Source: Loigolactobacillus coryniformis subsp. coryniformis KCTC 3167 = DSM 20001 (GTDB lineage: Bacteria; Bacillota; Bacilli; Lactobacillales; Lactobacillaceae). Taken from it: DNA of 64,000 bases. Positions 63,304-64,000 of the stretch are shown piece after piece. The DNA lies in assembly GCF_002706425.1 (NCBI RefSeq), contig NZ_CP017713.1, positions 1,426,001-1,490,000 of the forward strand. The letters are read 5' to 3'. Every line of letters begins with the position of its first letter. Within the stretch, counting starts at the first letter, position 1. The notes beneath the pieces were generated by a model. That model saw only the letters and a list, made by a program, of their open reading frames with translations. It ran no database searches and was not told the origin of the DNA. The translations under genes and the position numbers were made by a program.

Positions 63304-64000
63304 TTGAATCCAGAAAAATTAACTCAAGCTGTTCAAGATGCCTTGGCTGAGGCACAACAAATTGCGGTCACGCGCAAGCATCAGGAAATTGATGTGGCGC
63401 ATTTATTTAAATTTTTGATTCAACCCGGTCAATTGGGGCGGAAAATTTATGAAAAAGTCGGCGTTGATCTGAATCAATTTGAAGCGCGGATCGATCAGTT
63501 ATTAGACGAAGCGCCAGCGGTTGAAGGTAACGTTAAGTACGGTCAAAGTATGAGCCAGAACTTATATCAATTATTGCAAGCAGCTGATCAGGTGCGGGCT
63601 AGTTTCAATGACGATTTTATCGCAACTGAAAGTGTTGTTCTGGCGTTAATGACGTTGAAATATCATCCATTGACACAGTTTTTGACTCAAGCTGGGATCA
63701 CTGAAGTTAAATTACAAGCAACGATCACTGAAATGCGTGCCGGTGAACGTGTGACTTCTAAAAATCAAGAAGCACAGTATCAAGCACTAGAAAAGTACGG
63801 GATCGATTTAGTCAAGGCTGTGCGGACAGGTGATCAAGATCCGATTATTGGCCGTGATGAAGAAATTCGCAATGTGATCCGTGTCTTGTCGCGTAAAACT
63901 AAAAATAACCCTGTCTTGATTGGCGAACCTGGTGTTGGTAAAACCGCGATTGTTGAAGGTTTGGCCCAACGAATCGTCAACAAAGATGTTCCCGATAACC
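63304..64000 (+). CDS. clpB: ATP-dependent chaperone ClpB, 5' part (3' end outside window)
   Basis: Hsp100 disaggregase that rescues aggregated proteins with DnaK. The first 232 residues are present: the N-terminal repeat domain ([33 protein letters not shown]) and the start of the first AAA+ domain ([46 protein letters not shown], here cited by its Walker [10 protein letters not shown]). The TTG start has GGGAGG in front. Heat control by CtsR is indicated by the operator upstream. Confidence 0.96.
   Translation, partial: MNPEKLTQAVQDALAEAQQIAVTRKHQEIDVAHLFKFLIQPGQLGRKIYEKVGVDLNQFEARIDQLLDEAPAVEGNVKYGQSMSQNLYQLLQAADQVRASFNDDFIATESVVLALMTLKYHPLTQFLTQAGITEVKLQATITEMRAGERVTSKNQEAQYQALEKYGIDLVKAVRTGDQDPIIGRDEEIRNVIRVLSRKTKNNPVLIGEPGVGKTAIVEGLAQRIVNKDVPDN

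Overview
The window looks like a chromosomal segment of a lactic acid bacterium of the family Lactobacillaceae. It is a low-to-moderate G+C firmicute with strong Shine-Dalgarno sites, frequent TTG/GTG starts and T-box leaders. The synteny is typical: dnaK-dnaJ-lepA, DUF3013-prmA-rsmE-rel-dtd, hisS-aspS, rpsU-yqeY-phoH-ybeY-dgkA-era-recO-glyQS-dnaG-rpoD-trmK-nif3-pepT, then clpB. The genus cannot be fixed from sequence alone. Both edges cut genes: dnaK lacks its 5' end and clpB its 3' end. No rRNA, tRNA or CRISPR was seen.

Layout. 1-4.3 kb: chaperones and the translation factor LepA. 4.3-16 kb: an accessory stretch with a quinone-detoxification-like gene pair, an IS3-family element, an SDR and a HIBADH-type dehydrogenase, a frameshifted MFS transporter, a GNAT remnant, a MutY lacking its Fe-S cysteines, a ThiD/PdxK kinase and an RluD-type pseudouridine synthase. 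16-23 kb: an FMN riboswitch with ribU, a GT-C-like membrane protein with a GNAT enzyme, the flavin transferase ApbE, and PEP carboxykinase with a cre site. 23-25 kb: a coupled PD-(D/E)XK-nuclease-like gene and an sce7725-family gene. 25-34 kb: DNA and RNA modification enzymes, rel, dtd, a HAD phosphatase and the azlCD exporter. 34-46 kb: a cell-wall amidase, the T-box controlled hisS-aspS operon, an ISL3-family element with an 8-bp target duplication, a YitT protein, brnQ, nfo and a DUF299 regulator. 46-64 kb: the ribosome-biogenesis and replication cluster, split after rpoD by a class IIC group II intron that sits just past the rpoD terminator.

The most unusual signal is a family of 98-108 bp units found in the leaders of dtd, hisS-aspS, phoH-ybeY-dgkA-era and era. 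Every copy has the same orientation as the gene it precedes and ends at that gene's Shine-Dalgarno. Each unit holds two predicted hairpins. The second hairpin has a different sequence at each locus but keeps its pairing, as a structured RNA would. The units are tandem (about 2.7 copies before era, exactly 3 before phoH, 2 before hisS with one expanded, 1 degenerate before dtd). The downstream genes are all tied to tRNA or ribosome function. I know of no described element that matches.

Three coding regions (MFS transporter, ribU start, ISL3 transposase) each appear to lack a single base, two of them within homopolymer runs. Assembly error has to be separated from real inactivation.
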